NCBI GenBank assembly: GCA_006937955.1
Contig: SSNP01000109.1
Span: 1,239,971-1,303,970, forward strand
Origin: Pachypanchax playfairii
Taxonomy: Eukaryota; Chordata; Actinopteri; Cyprinodontiformes; Aplocheilidae
Reading direction: 5' to 3'
DNA length: 64,000 bases
Both the position numbers and the translations under genes were made by a program. Under the pieces are notes generated by a model. The model was not told the origin of the DNA, did not search any database, and saw only the letters and a list, made by a program, of their open reading frames with translations. Positions 35,044 through 43,849 of this stretch are shown here, one piece after another (the stretch's first letter is position 1; the number at the start of each line of letters is the position of its first letter).

Positions 35044-35589
35044 AATCAGTACACTCTATGGCAGTGTGCGATTTGTGAAAAAAGCAGGGGGTCACTCAAC
35101 ACATTGGACAAAGTCTTTTCAAACTTAAGGCTGAAAAAGGGGGAGCTGTCACACCCAGAGTCTACCCTCCCGGCTGGGTTTATCATGGATTCCTGGGGTG
35201 AGTGGAAGATTGTACGCCTGTCTGTTCTGGCTGTCGAAGACGTGGAGGATGTGTTCAGATTTGGATGATTGATCATGGGGTACCTGCTGATCGGCGTTGG
35301 TGACTACCTGATGTATCTACAAATTCTAAAGTTATGGATGTTATGGGCTGCATCTGACAACACTTGGACTAAAAGATTCAGATATCTGGATCGCAAACTG
35401 GATGCGGTCTCGGTGCAGTACTGCGACCTGCTGGCTGTGATTCTCGAAAGGGTCCAAGAGTGGGATCGCAAGCTGGCTGATGGGGCCCTGGAGCTGAACC
35501 GTAAACTGGGTGCGCTGCTGGATCTCACTGGAAGGATTGGCGCCACCTTGGTGAAGTGGCAGTTTAGGTTCGGAGTGGAGAATTGATTG
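35044..35589 (+). pseudogene. Unrecognised ORF with one internal TGA; coiled-coil-like C-terminus
   Basis: One frame is open from about 35044 to 35265, meets TGA at 35266-35268 and stays open to the TGA at 35587-35589. An ATG at 35185 starts MDSWGEWKIVRLSVLAVEDV. After the TGA comes a hydrophobic stretch (MGYLLIGVGDYLMYLQILKL), then a long region of regularly spaced leucines with three related LDRKL/WDRKL/LNRKL motifs, which suggests an amphipathic helix or coiled coil. There is no low-complexity bias and codon use looks coding-like. No family was recognised. The TGA may be a simple nonsense mutation of an old gene; a selenocysteine codon is formally possible, but no SECIS-type structure was identified. 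Upstream exon-like segments share plausible splice phases. Confidence 0.4.
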
Positions 35590-36169
35590 ATCGATTGATT
35601 ATTGGCTGTGGTACTATGCAATTTGGCCGTAATTCAGATGTTTTAGACTTTTTTCCACAATAGTGTACCATATGGACAATAAGAAGCTGTTGGATTCTTC
35701 AGCTCTGCTCTAATCTTTGTTATCTCGTCTCAGCTGGCCTCAAGGCCAATGCACTAAATTCCCCTGGAGCAGCGAACATTGAGGCACACATCCCCCTCCT
35801 TCCCTGTGTCCACTGGGTGCCAACAGACTGTGGAGAGACATAACATCTGCGTTGTCCCAGAAATGGTGTCCTTGATAAATCTCCACATGCATTTACAGAC
35901 ACTGATTGCACTCACAGCCTTAAAAAAGATCTCAACATGTTTCGTGAGTTTATTGTTACCCCTATTGGAGTTTTTTTTTTTATTGCTTCCATCCATCGCC
36001 CCTTGTGGGCATTGGGTATAAGGAAGCATTTTTTTCCCTCCTCCTGACCTCATGTAGTCTCATTCATCAGAGCCAACAGGTGCATGAAAAACTTGATGAC
36101 AACAGGAAAGCAACTGGAAAACGTGGAAAAATTAACAAAAAATCTGAGCTAAATCATGCATATTTTTGG
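35590..36169. other. No gene seen
   Basis: Unique DNA. A GATT-rich run (GATTGATCGATTGATTATTG) adjoins the stop codon of the preceding ORF. Confidence 0.4.
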
Positions 36170-36298
36170 TTTGTTGCAGGGAGCCAGAGTCCCCAGAGAA
36201 AAGCCATGCATGCATGACTCCATGTCATGGTCTGGATTTTAACTCAGTAACTTCTTACTACAAGACAACAGTGCTACCAACTGCACCACCATGCAGCC
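36170..36298 (-). mobile_element. tRNA-type SINE 'C', head fragment (minus)
   Basis: Minus strand reads GCATGGTGGTGCAGTTGGTAGCACTGTTG, as in the 49205 copy (GCATGATTGGCACAGTTGGTAGAGCTGTTG), then a degraded box B (GAGTTAAAATCC). This is the tRNA-like promoter head; the body is mostly lost. Confidence 0.6.
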
Positions 36299-38297
36299 TT
36301 CCAAATTATATGTTTTAATATGAGTTGAAATTTGTATTATTCTTTTTTCTATTTTTTGAACATGCTTAAATCCATGTGTGTTGATGCTCCTCTGTTTGTG
36401 ACCAGTTTTAAGCCTGTTGTGTTTTCTTTCTTTAAATTAAGAAAGATACAAACCTTAATAAATTCAGAGAGAAAACATGCATTTTTTATTGAAAACTAAA
36501 AATAGTATAATGCAACAAATAAACAAATTTATTTTATTTAAAAAGACACTTCTTATTATTAAAAGTACAAGGAACCAATGCTTCAGCCAGTGAGAGAAAA
36601 TAAACCTTGCAATTAAAATGAAACAACACACTAAGACTGTGAAAGGATGTGCAAATTAAGAACGACAACGGTGTCTGGGAGAATTCATGCTCCATCACTG
36701 AGCGAGCTTCTCCATTCCTGACAAATTTACACCTCCAGGTGTGCCAGAAAATAATCATGACTCATCATTATTCTCTTTTTTCTTCTGAATTGGTCTTTTG
36801 TCTTGAAAAGCTCTCTTTTCAATTAAAGTTTGACTGAAAAGTCTTTAAATCGATCCCAAGGCTCATCACTTATTTATACATTTTGAAAAAAGTTGAAGTT
36901 AAAATTCAGAGCACATATTAACATTTTAAGAGTTTGCTGCAAATATTACAGGAAAACCAGAAACGTGTATTTATTGACTAAAGCACATCATGCAACACTT
37001 TCTTGGAGAAAACATTAAAAAGTGTACAACAACAACAAAAAGAACAAAGTGTGACGGATCAGTTTGATCCAGTGATCGGACTGATCAGACCCTTGAAAAT
37101 TCAACCCATCTTGTAGATGCACTTTAAGACCTTATCTGCAGGTTTATTAGAGTTTTTCTGTTTAAAGAGAAGCTAACGTGGCTTCCATTAAAGTAACTGA
37201 TACATAAAATCTGTTCACTGTGAAATCTTTTTAAACCATTTTCACTTTATTTGATGTATTAAATGTTGGCTCTGTTTAAAAAATGTTTGACAAAGCATGT
37301 AGGAAAAGCATTAAGGAGAAAGGATTGTTGACTAGGTTTCCCTATTGCTGTCTGAATCCCCTCCATCAGAGCATTAATGACTTTAGCATTTACATCTACA
37401 GACATTAGCAGGTCTCATTTCTTCTCACGGAGGAAAGGAGAAGCGAATAGGTCCTTGTGCTTTCATTAATGCGCTGACTGGCTTTTCCTTCTTACCCCGG
37501 CTGAAACGAGACAGAGCTCAGGCCGATTTAATGTGAAGTTAAGTGATGCTGAGGCTGCAGTGGCAATCAGCTAGGAGCACTGGTGTTCTGCAGAGATGGC
37601 TCGGTGTTAAAGAGGAGCCATTAGCCCCCTTTTTAATGACACACATCTCATAATGTTACCTATTCTTTTCTCCCTATATCCAATGAGAAGAAAAGGACAA
37701 ATTTCCTGCCTCATAAAGCTGCTATTCTGAGTTGTCGATAGCTGCTGCGGGACAGTTCACCAACAGAAACCAGAGACACTAAAGAACACAACGATGCTTT
37801 AGATCCAAATGACTGAAGCCTGGGGCACATTAGCACAATGTAATATAAAAGATCCCATTCAAAACAAATGGATGACACTGGTACAAATCTTCTTAAACCA
37901 TATAAAGCTAAAACAGGAAAATTCTGCCTGAGATTTTGTTTTCTTATAATATGCATTAGGGCATCAAATTTTGTGGTTCAAAGAGTTCAGCTAACAGTGT
38001 TGTATGAAGTTTCTTCATACACCTTTTTTCTACTTGCTGTGAGTTTTTCAGGTCAGCATGATAAAAGAAGAACTTATTATTTCCGGAGTGGCTATTGGCA
38101 CGGCAGCTGCTGTAACCCTACTGCAGTCCGTGAAGGAGTGCGCGTGCATCATTTTCCGTATATGTATGGTCCGGGTTGCGCATGTGCATCTGATTTGAAA
38201 ATGGCTGTGGATTGTTTACTAGCAAAGGGAGCAAAGTCAGAGAGTTCTGATTTGTCCAGCTATACAAAAGAGATTCTAGAACCATTGCTGCAAAAAG
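36299..38297. other. Unique DNA; possible conserved element at 37320-37640
   Basis: The segment at about 37320-37640 has homeodomain-type cores (CATTAATG, CATTAGCC, TTTTTAATGAC), balanced composition and no repeat match. A frame of 172 codons at 37868-38386 crosses into a MITE and has no domain; not called. Confidence 0.3.
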
Positions 38298-38456
38298 TTA
38301 GTATTAGGTTGGATATTCAACAGATATTCAGCATCATCTTCAGACGTGGCTTGTTGCTCCGTTTCCCTCAGTACCCATTGAGCTAGCTGCTAGCACTGAG
38401 GTCACCGCGATTGAAGATTCTGCTGGATATCTGTCGAATATCCAACCTAAAACTAA
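38298..38456. mobile_element. Palindromic MITE, 159 bp
   Basis: Left arm TTAGTATTAGGTTGGATATT and the reversed right arm TTAGTTTTAGGTTGGATATT match over about 45 bp with scattered differences, around a 70-bp centre. No ORF. The flanks show no obvious target duplication. Confidence 0.75.
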
Positions 38457-38990
38457 ATTCACAGTGTTGATTTCTGCTGCATCAAATGCCTTTTGGGGGC
38501 CAGAGTGGGCAGCATTGAAGGCTACCTGAAACTGCTGACTGAAGATAAGCATAAATATAGTAAAATTGTTAATCCAAAATGTTTTCTAAAAAGGGCAACT
38601 TGACTTTTTTTTATCTTTTGAAAATCTGTCTTCCGAAAGTCTTCTTAAGAGCTGCAACATTTTCAAGAGATGAAAAAGAAGTTCAGTTGTCCTTTTTGAA
38701 AACTTTTTGGATTGACATATCGTGGACGACTGAGAATTTACACAAACCAGTAAGATTGTTATTCACATCAGCAGTAATAACACCTGGTTACGCCAATCAG
38801 AGGTCAAAAAAGTTAATGTTGCTTCATTGTGGAACTTTACAAAGACAACATTATATTTTGCAATTTTCTCTGGTCCCCTCCCCAACTTGACAAACAATCA
38901 TGTGTTTAGTCATATGTCATCACTTACTGTTGAGCTTCAGTCTCACTGACCAGCGCTACCTACCTGTATCCTGCATACTGAAAAAAAAAC
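38457..38990. other. No gene seen
   Basis: AT-rich DNA with a 103-codon frame at 38579-38890 lacking any recognised domain. It lies between a MITE and a truncated transposon, so it may be more transposon sequence. Confidence 0.3.
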
Positions 38991-40026
38991 ATTGTTCGAT
39001 TATCTGTGTATGCTCCTGACCTTGTCTCACGCCTGCTGACCTCCAGCTACTCAACAAGGATGATCCAGATTGGCGCACAGAATTTACAGAATGGGCAAAA
39101 CAAAAATTGGAACCCTCAGTTCACACAGAAGATTTTGTTCAGTGTTGAGGCAAACTTTTATGTGAATAGTGAAGTTAACAAACAAAACCACCGCTATTGG
39201 TCTAACACTAACCCACATTGGATAGATCCCTCCAAGACTGTTGGAACAAAAAAAGTGATGGTAGGGTGTGTTATATGGGGTACAAAGATAGTAGGGCCAT
39301 TCTTCATCAATGGAAACCTCAAGGCCACTGGATATTTGAAATTGCTACATGATGATGTGTTTCCCTCTTTATGCACTGAAGCTGGCATGTTCCCTGAGTT
39401 TTTCCAGCAAGATGGTGCACCACCACATTATGGGTGTCAGGTCCGAGCATTCCTAGATGAACAGTTTCCTGGAAAGTGGATTGGTCGTCGGGGGCCAGTT
39501 GAATGGCCCCCAAGGTCTCCAGATCTGACCCCCTTAGACTTTTATCTTTGGGGTCATCTGAAGGCAATTGTCTATGGTGTAAAGATACGAGATGTTTAGC
39601 ACCTGAAACTACGGATACTGGAAGCCTGTGCTGGCATTTCTCCTGCAGTGTTGCCATCAGTGTGTGAAGAGTGGGAGAAGAGGGTTACATTGACAATCCA
39701 ACACAATGGGCAGCACATTGAACACATTTTAGAAGTGGTCAGAAACTTGTAAATACCTCATGAAAGAATAAAGTTACGTTAAAAACAAGCACACCATTGT
39801 TTTTCTTGTGAAATTACCAATAAGTCTGATGTTTCACATGACCCTCTTCCTTTTGAAAAAACAAAAGTTGGATCCAAGATGGCCGACTTCAAAATGGCCA
39901 CCATGGTCACCACCCATCTTGAAAAGTTTGCCCCCTCACACATACTAATGTGCCACAAATAGGACGTTAATATCACCAACCCTTCCCATTTCATTAAGGT
40001 GTATCCCATATAAATGGCCCACCCTG
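38991..40026 (+). mobile_element. DD41D mariner-like element, 5'-truncated
   Basis: The right end reads ATGGCCCACCCTG at 40026, followed by TA; the reverse complement CAGGGTGGGCCATTTATATG is the expected terminal repeat. No matching left end exists upstream, so the element starts mid-gene at about 38991. The 3' non-coding part has GATGGCCGACTTCAAAATGG repeats. Confidence 0.75.
39006..39752 (+). pseudogene. Mariner-like DD41D transposase, broken
   Basis: C-terminal catalytic half of an IS630/Tc1/mariner transposase. The frame from 39006 holds FSVEANF at residues 45-51, where the family has an aspartate at the fourth place; here it is V47, so the first catalytic residue is lost. D136 in QQDGAPPH and D178 in PDLTPLDFYLW remain, with 41 residues between them (DD41D spacing, reported for the rosa group). 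A frameshift lies near 39108: the upstream part reads on as DDPDWRTEFTEWAKQK in another frame. A premature TAG at 39597-39599 is followed by about 50 more codons in frame to TAA at 39750. The N-terminal DNA-binding domain is missing. It is inactive. Confidence 0.85.
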
Positions 40027-40062
40027 TATTTTGGGTTAATCTCCCGATTTTGAACAAGACCT

Positions 40063-40614
40063 GGGGTCTCATCAATAAAGCTTGCTTACGCACAAAATGG
40101 AATCGGAAAACTGCGTGAGCAACTTTCCACGCAAACTTTGGGATTTATAAAAAAAATGTAGCAGAAAAACGGACGCAACTTTAAGTTTACTAAGGACCTG
40201 GCTTTGGTTTTGTTTTATATTTTAATGACGGACACAATGATCTGTATTAATAAAATGCTTAGTCTCCTCTGCATGGTCAGTGTCTCCCTCCTTCTCCGGC
40301 ATGATGCCATGCACGCTTGATGGTTCAAGTACTGCTGAGAATCTTACGGTGAGCGGTGGGGGATCAGAGGTGCCAGGGCCTCCGCCAGTGGCAGACAATC
40401 TTTTTTTTTTGCTTCCACCTTCAGATTGGACCATTTTTTCATTAATATCCACCACAGATCTCCCTGAAGAACTCACAGCATTGACGGCTTCAGCAACGCT
40501 GTGCCACTCTGTTGATTTTCTCTTATTTGTTATGCCACTGCTGTGACCTCCAAAAAGTACATCCTTTCGTTTTTCCACCTCTCCCACAAGTACCTCAATT
40601 TCTGCTTCTGTCAT
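40063..40614 (-). mobile_element. PIF/Harbinger remnant A
   Basis: The left edge GGGGTCTCATCAATAAAGC followed by TTGCTTACGCACAAAATGG resembles the terminus of a vertebrate Harbinger family. Inside lies the Myb-like gene on the minus strand. The other end is missing: an LTR begins at 40614, exactly at the ATG of that gene. Confidence 0.65.
40222..40614 (-). pseudogene. Harbinger Myb/SANT-like protein, N-terminal part
   Basis: A 130-codon frame starting MTEAEIEVLVGEVEKRKDVL. It matches the start of the Myb/SANT-like DNA-binding protein that PIF/Harbinger elements encode next to their transposase; in related elements it brings the transposase to the nucleus and to the ends of the element. Residues 1-55 cover the first two SANT helices (WHSVAEAVNAV). 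At about 58-72 the usual 'KW..LK.E.K' helix is visible only in another frame (KWSNLKVEAKKK), so a pair of compensating indels has scrambled it, one at the poly-A run near 40404-40412. SATGGGPG at about 74-81 is the typical linker. The C-terminus is unrelated sequence. No Harbinger transposase is seen nearby. Confidence 0.7.
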
Positions 40615-41435
40615 GTTACGGTTGTGGTGAACTCCAAACCGTACCCAGACTTCAGACCAACACAGGATGAGAGGTAAGTAAAAGATTTATTTACAAGAGG
40701 ATGACTGTACAGAAAACCAGGAGTTAACAGTCTGTAAATGATATATTGTAACAGGAACTCAGGCACAGGATCTGCTAACTTCAGGAGACGCTCTAGCGGT
40801 GGAGGAGAGAACAGGTTAGTGATGCGGTTTCTGGGATGATGATGACCAGTACGGTGTGCTGGGAATGTGCTCACAGACTTACGGTGATTGTAGATGGAGA
40901 GAAGCCTGGAGGAGGACTGCGGGAAACAGCAGCGGTGGTGGTGTGTCTGATGATGGTGACGATGATGATGATGACAAGAGTAATCCAGTGTGAAGCAACT
41001 GATGACGTTTGTTGCAGAAGGGTGGACAGAGCTACGGCGAGGACCAGGGCAGGCGTGGAAGGATCCAGGAGGAGAGACAGACAATCCAGGGACAGGAGCG
41101 GACGTGAGACGCACGTCAGAGACAGGAGCTGGGTCCTCCGAGCGGCACGGCAGACGGCCAGTGCGGGAGATGAAGGCACCCAAGGACTGGAGCTGAAATC
41201 CAGTAAGGACGAGACAAGGAGGAGGAGGACAAGGTCGAGGTAAATATCAAAACTACATAAATAAATCACTAGGACTAGGAGGCCTAAACATTACCACGTA
41301 GATAGCGAAACAAACTGACGTCTGTCTCTGGTTCCTCCAGGGCTTTTCATTACCCAGCCCGGGCGAGGCTGGGTAATGAACCACACCTGCGCCTGATCAG
41401 CTGGATTCACCTCAGCTGCTCTGTCACACCCTGCA
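40614..41435 (-). mobile_element. Solo Gypsy-like LTR, minus orientation
   Basis: Minus strand ends ACAACCGTAACA at 40614, with AATAAATC as polyadenylation signal near 40690, a pyrimidine-rich middle (CTGTCTCTCCTCCTGGATCC) and, at the start, TGTCATTGCAGGGTGTGACA. The layout is the same as the plus-strand LTR at 13890-14664. No internal region on either side, so it is a solo LTR. The start is uncertain within about 30 bp, and no target duplication could be confirmed. Frames up to 190 codons inside are not genes. Confidence 0.65.
41346..41380. repeat. 14-bp perfect hairpin in the LTR
   Basis: TTCATTACCCAGCC, loop CGGGCGA, then GGCTGGGTAATGAA. It lies near the start of the LTR in the LTR's own orientation. 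Confidence 0.95.
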
Positions 41436-41494
41436 ATGACACGGTTAGTTTCCAAAGACAAAAACACACCACTCACCAACTGCTGAGACCTTCC

Positions 41495-41790
41495 ATTCCA
41501 TCCACAACGCTGTTACGCTTTGCTGCTGGTTGTTGTGGAACTGCAACTGCTTGTGTTGAAGACTTGGCAACCTTGCAGGCGCACATGTGATTCGCTATGG
41601 AACCAGGAAGTATGGATGCAAAATAGTTATTGTAAACAATGATTCCATCCCAACCAGCGTTTTAAAAATTAAAAAAACTGTCCAACACCCAGCCGGCTGA
41701 GATTGAAATTTGTCACAACATAACTTTATTTTCAACATCAGTGGGACTTTAGACTGTTGTGTGAGTATTTGCCCGTAAAATTCTTACATA
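41495..41790. mobile_element. MITE family 'A', copy 3 (right end kept)
   Basis: Starts inside the family at CCATTCCATCCACAACGC (compare 10728-10748), shares CTTTGCTGCTGGTTGTTGTG and GGCTGAGATTGAAAT, and ends AAAATTCTTACATAT, the reverse of the left end of copy 2. The left half is missing. Confidence 0.7.
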
Positions 41791-43053
41791 TATTATGCTA
41801 TTTTACAGTTTTCAACATCTGGGATCGGCACATATATGATAAAACCTTACTGTTTGAGTTATATTCACTTCATTTGTCCTGAAATATAACTTATATTCTC
41901 GAGTTATTCTGTGACCAGGAAGTAAAACGTTCGGTTTACCTAAAACCCCGCCTCCCAACTGTGAGTGCTGTTGGGCTGTTTAGGAACACTAAACAAACTC
42001 CTGTAACTCCTGCAGCCAAATGCGCATTTTCGACGAGACATTTTTAGAAGGAAATACAACGAAATGGAGGTGCTAATTTGTCAGAGGACGCTCAGTGGTG
42101 AGGAGCAACTGGAGGGAAGCAACTTGCGACTGGATGCGAGCCGACCTGTGAGATGACACCAAGACTGGGATCGGACGGGTGAGGTGAGACAGGTCGTAGG
42201 CGAGGAGCAGGTGGAGGCCGCGACCGTACCCGCTGACTGTGAGACCAGCAGCCGAGAGCGGGGCGGACTGAGAGACGGGGACAGGTCTGAGGAAAAGGCT
42301 GAATTACTGAGGCGGATAAACTGAAGCACAGAGGCTAACAGGAGCTCGTGGCAAACGGAACGTCTGACTGAGCGCTGGCAGGGTGAGTGACTGTGTCTTT
42401 TATCCGATGGTGGGACGGGCTGCGGTGACGTGGAGCTCAGCTGTTAAGCTGGATTCATACTGACATGTGATTAGCAGGGTCGAGTTGATAAGTCTTTATT
42501 ATCAGCTCATGCTAATAAAGAGCAGCAGGTGGTTGAAGTGTGGGATCTCTGGGCTGCAGGTTAGACATCTGCCGTGATGAACTCCTGAAAAATTGTTTCG
42601 GACTCTCACAGCTCGCCTCCTACCTGAGAAAAAAGGGGGAGTGTTTTTTACTACAGGGGCAGCAGAAATTGGTCAGGAACTTCCTGATACGACACCGTGA
42701 CGTAACGCGGTTCAAACTCAGCCGTTTTACATGAGCGAGTAAAGCAGCTGCTCAGAGCACAGAATTCAGGAGGATTACTCAGGAATGCACGAATTAAGCC
42801 AAAAGCCACTCTGGAGGTCTTTTAAATAAAGAAATGGCATCACAACATGGTTAAAAGCTCCAAAAAGTTGATTTTTCATGATACAGGACCTTTAATCTAA
42901 ATTTAGCATTTATTGATCTTTTATACTTAGCTGTTTTTTTTCCTAAAATGTACAAAATTTTGACATTTTGGATTATGACCTCTTATGACCTTAACAAGAA
43001 TCAGTCTTCCAGGACTCACATTTGAAATGTTAATGACTTTTAAACATTTCTTA
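41791..43053. other. CpG-rich segment of unknown origin; no gene seen
   Basis: From about 41930 to 42480 the DNA is unusually GC- and CpG-rich. It has repeated GGTGAG/GAGGAGC words but no long ORF, and no terminal repeat pair was found. The end near 42888 (CATGATACAGGACCTTTAA) looks like a MITE terminus, but its partner is not seen. It could be a MITE or LTR of a family I do not recognise, or a promoter-like island. Confidence 0.3.
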
Positions 43054-43057
43054 TTAA

Positions 43058-43549
43058 AGAGGCCATTTCACACAAATGTCATGACTTTGTGGTTATTTCT
43101 GAAGTATTAACCTGTAATATGAAACATTTTATATCTAAAATCATTAGCAAACACAAATTTACAGACCTTTCAATCTGTCTGCGTGAAGATTCGTCTGACT
43201 TCGGTCTGCAAATCATCAATATTCATTACTCGAATTTATCCATTACTCAGATTGGCTAACTAACACACCGAGGTTCTTCTGGTTTGATATGTGTTTATGC
43301 TAGCAGCTTTTAGCCGGCAGCCTGCTAGGCGTGGTTTCAACTGCGGAAGCTGATGTATACTAACAAACAAAGGACTCGTGACACAACAAATACAGGCTTT
43401 TCAAACTCAGGAGGACTTTGGTGTTATCGGCACCTGTACACTTTAAGAGATAAAAGCTGAATGAGAAGTTGTTGTGCCATTTTCACACCTGTGGAGCTAA
43501 AATATTCAACAGTAACCTCAGAAAAACCGTTATTAATGGAATGGCCTCT
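43058..43549. mobile_element. TTAA-type MITE 'E', complete copy
   Basis: AGAGGCCATT at 43058 and its reverse complement AATGGCCTCT at 43549. The left flank is TTAA, the right flank TTAC, so the duplication is one base off. 492 bp, no ORF. The first 65 bp match 13650-13745. Confidence 0.75.
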
Positions 43550-43849
43550 TTACAACAGATCTTGGCCCCATTTACCAAAAGCGATCGTTCTTAAGGACTT
43601 AAGAAGGCTCCTAAGAAGGGTTTGGCTAAGAAGGAGCGCTAAGATACGGGTGTTTCCCAAAAGCCTTCTTAACTGCCTTCTTAGAAGAAACTTGAGATCG
43701 AGCCTAAGAAGGTTCTAAAGAAGCTCTTAACGGGAGCTGTCAATCGCGGTGGTGCTGAAACTGAATCAATCGATCCCAGGCTAATCAATCACCCACTGCT
43801 TTATCAGTGCTGAGCGCAGCGCTCAGTCACACACAGTGTTGTTTATAAG

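Noticed and set aside
35185..35586. Selenoprotein interpretation of the TGA at 35266
   Set aside because: No SECIS-like structure was recognised, and surrounding residues show no redox motif such as CxxU; a nonsense mutation is simpler. Kept only as a remote possibility.
37868..38386. 172-codon plus-strand frame
   Set aside because: Runs across the boundary of the MITE at 38298 and has no domain; chance frame.
40611..41183. 190-codon minus-strand frame with a histidine run
   Set aside because: Is the solo LTR read in its own direction; the histidines come from an ATG/GAT repeat near 40960.
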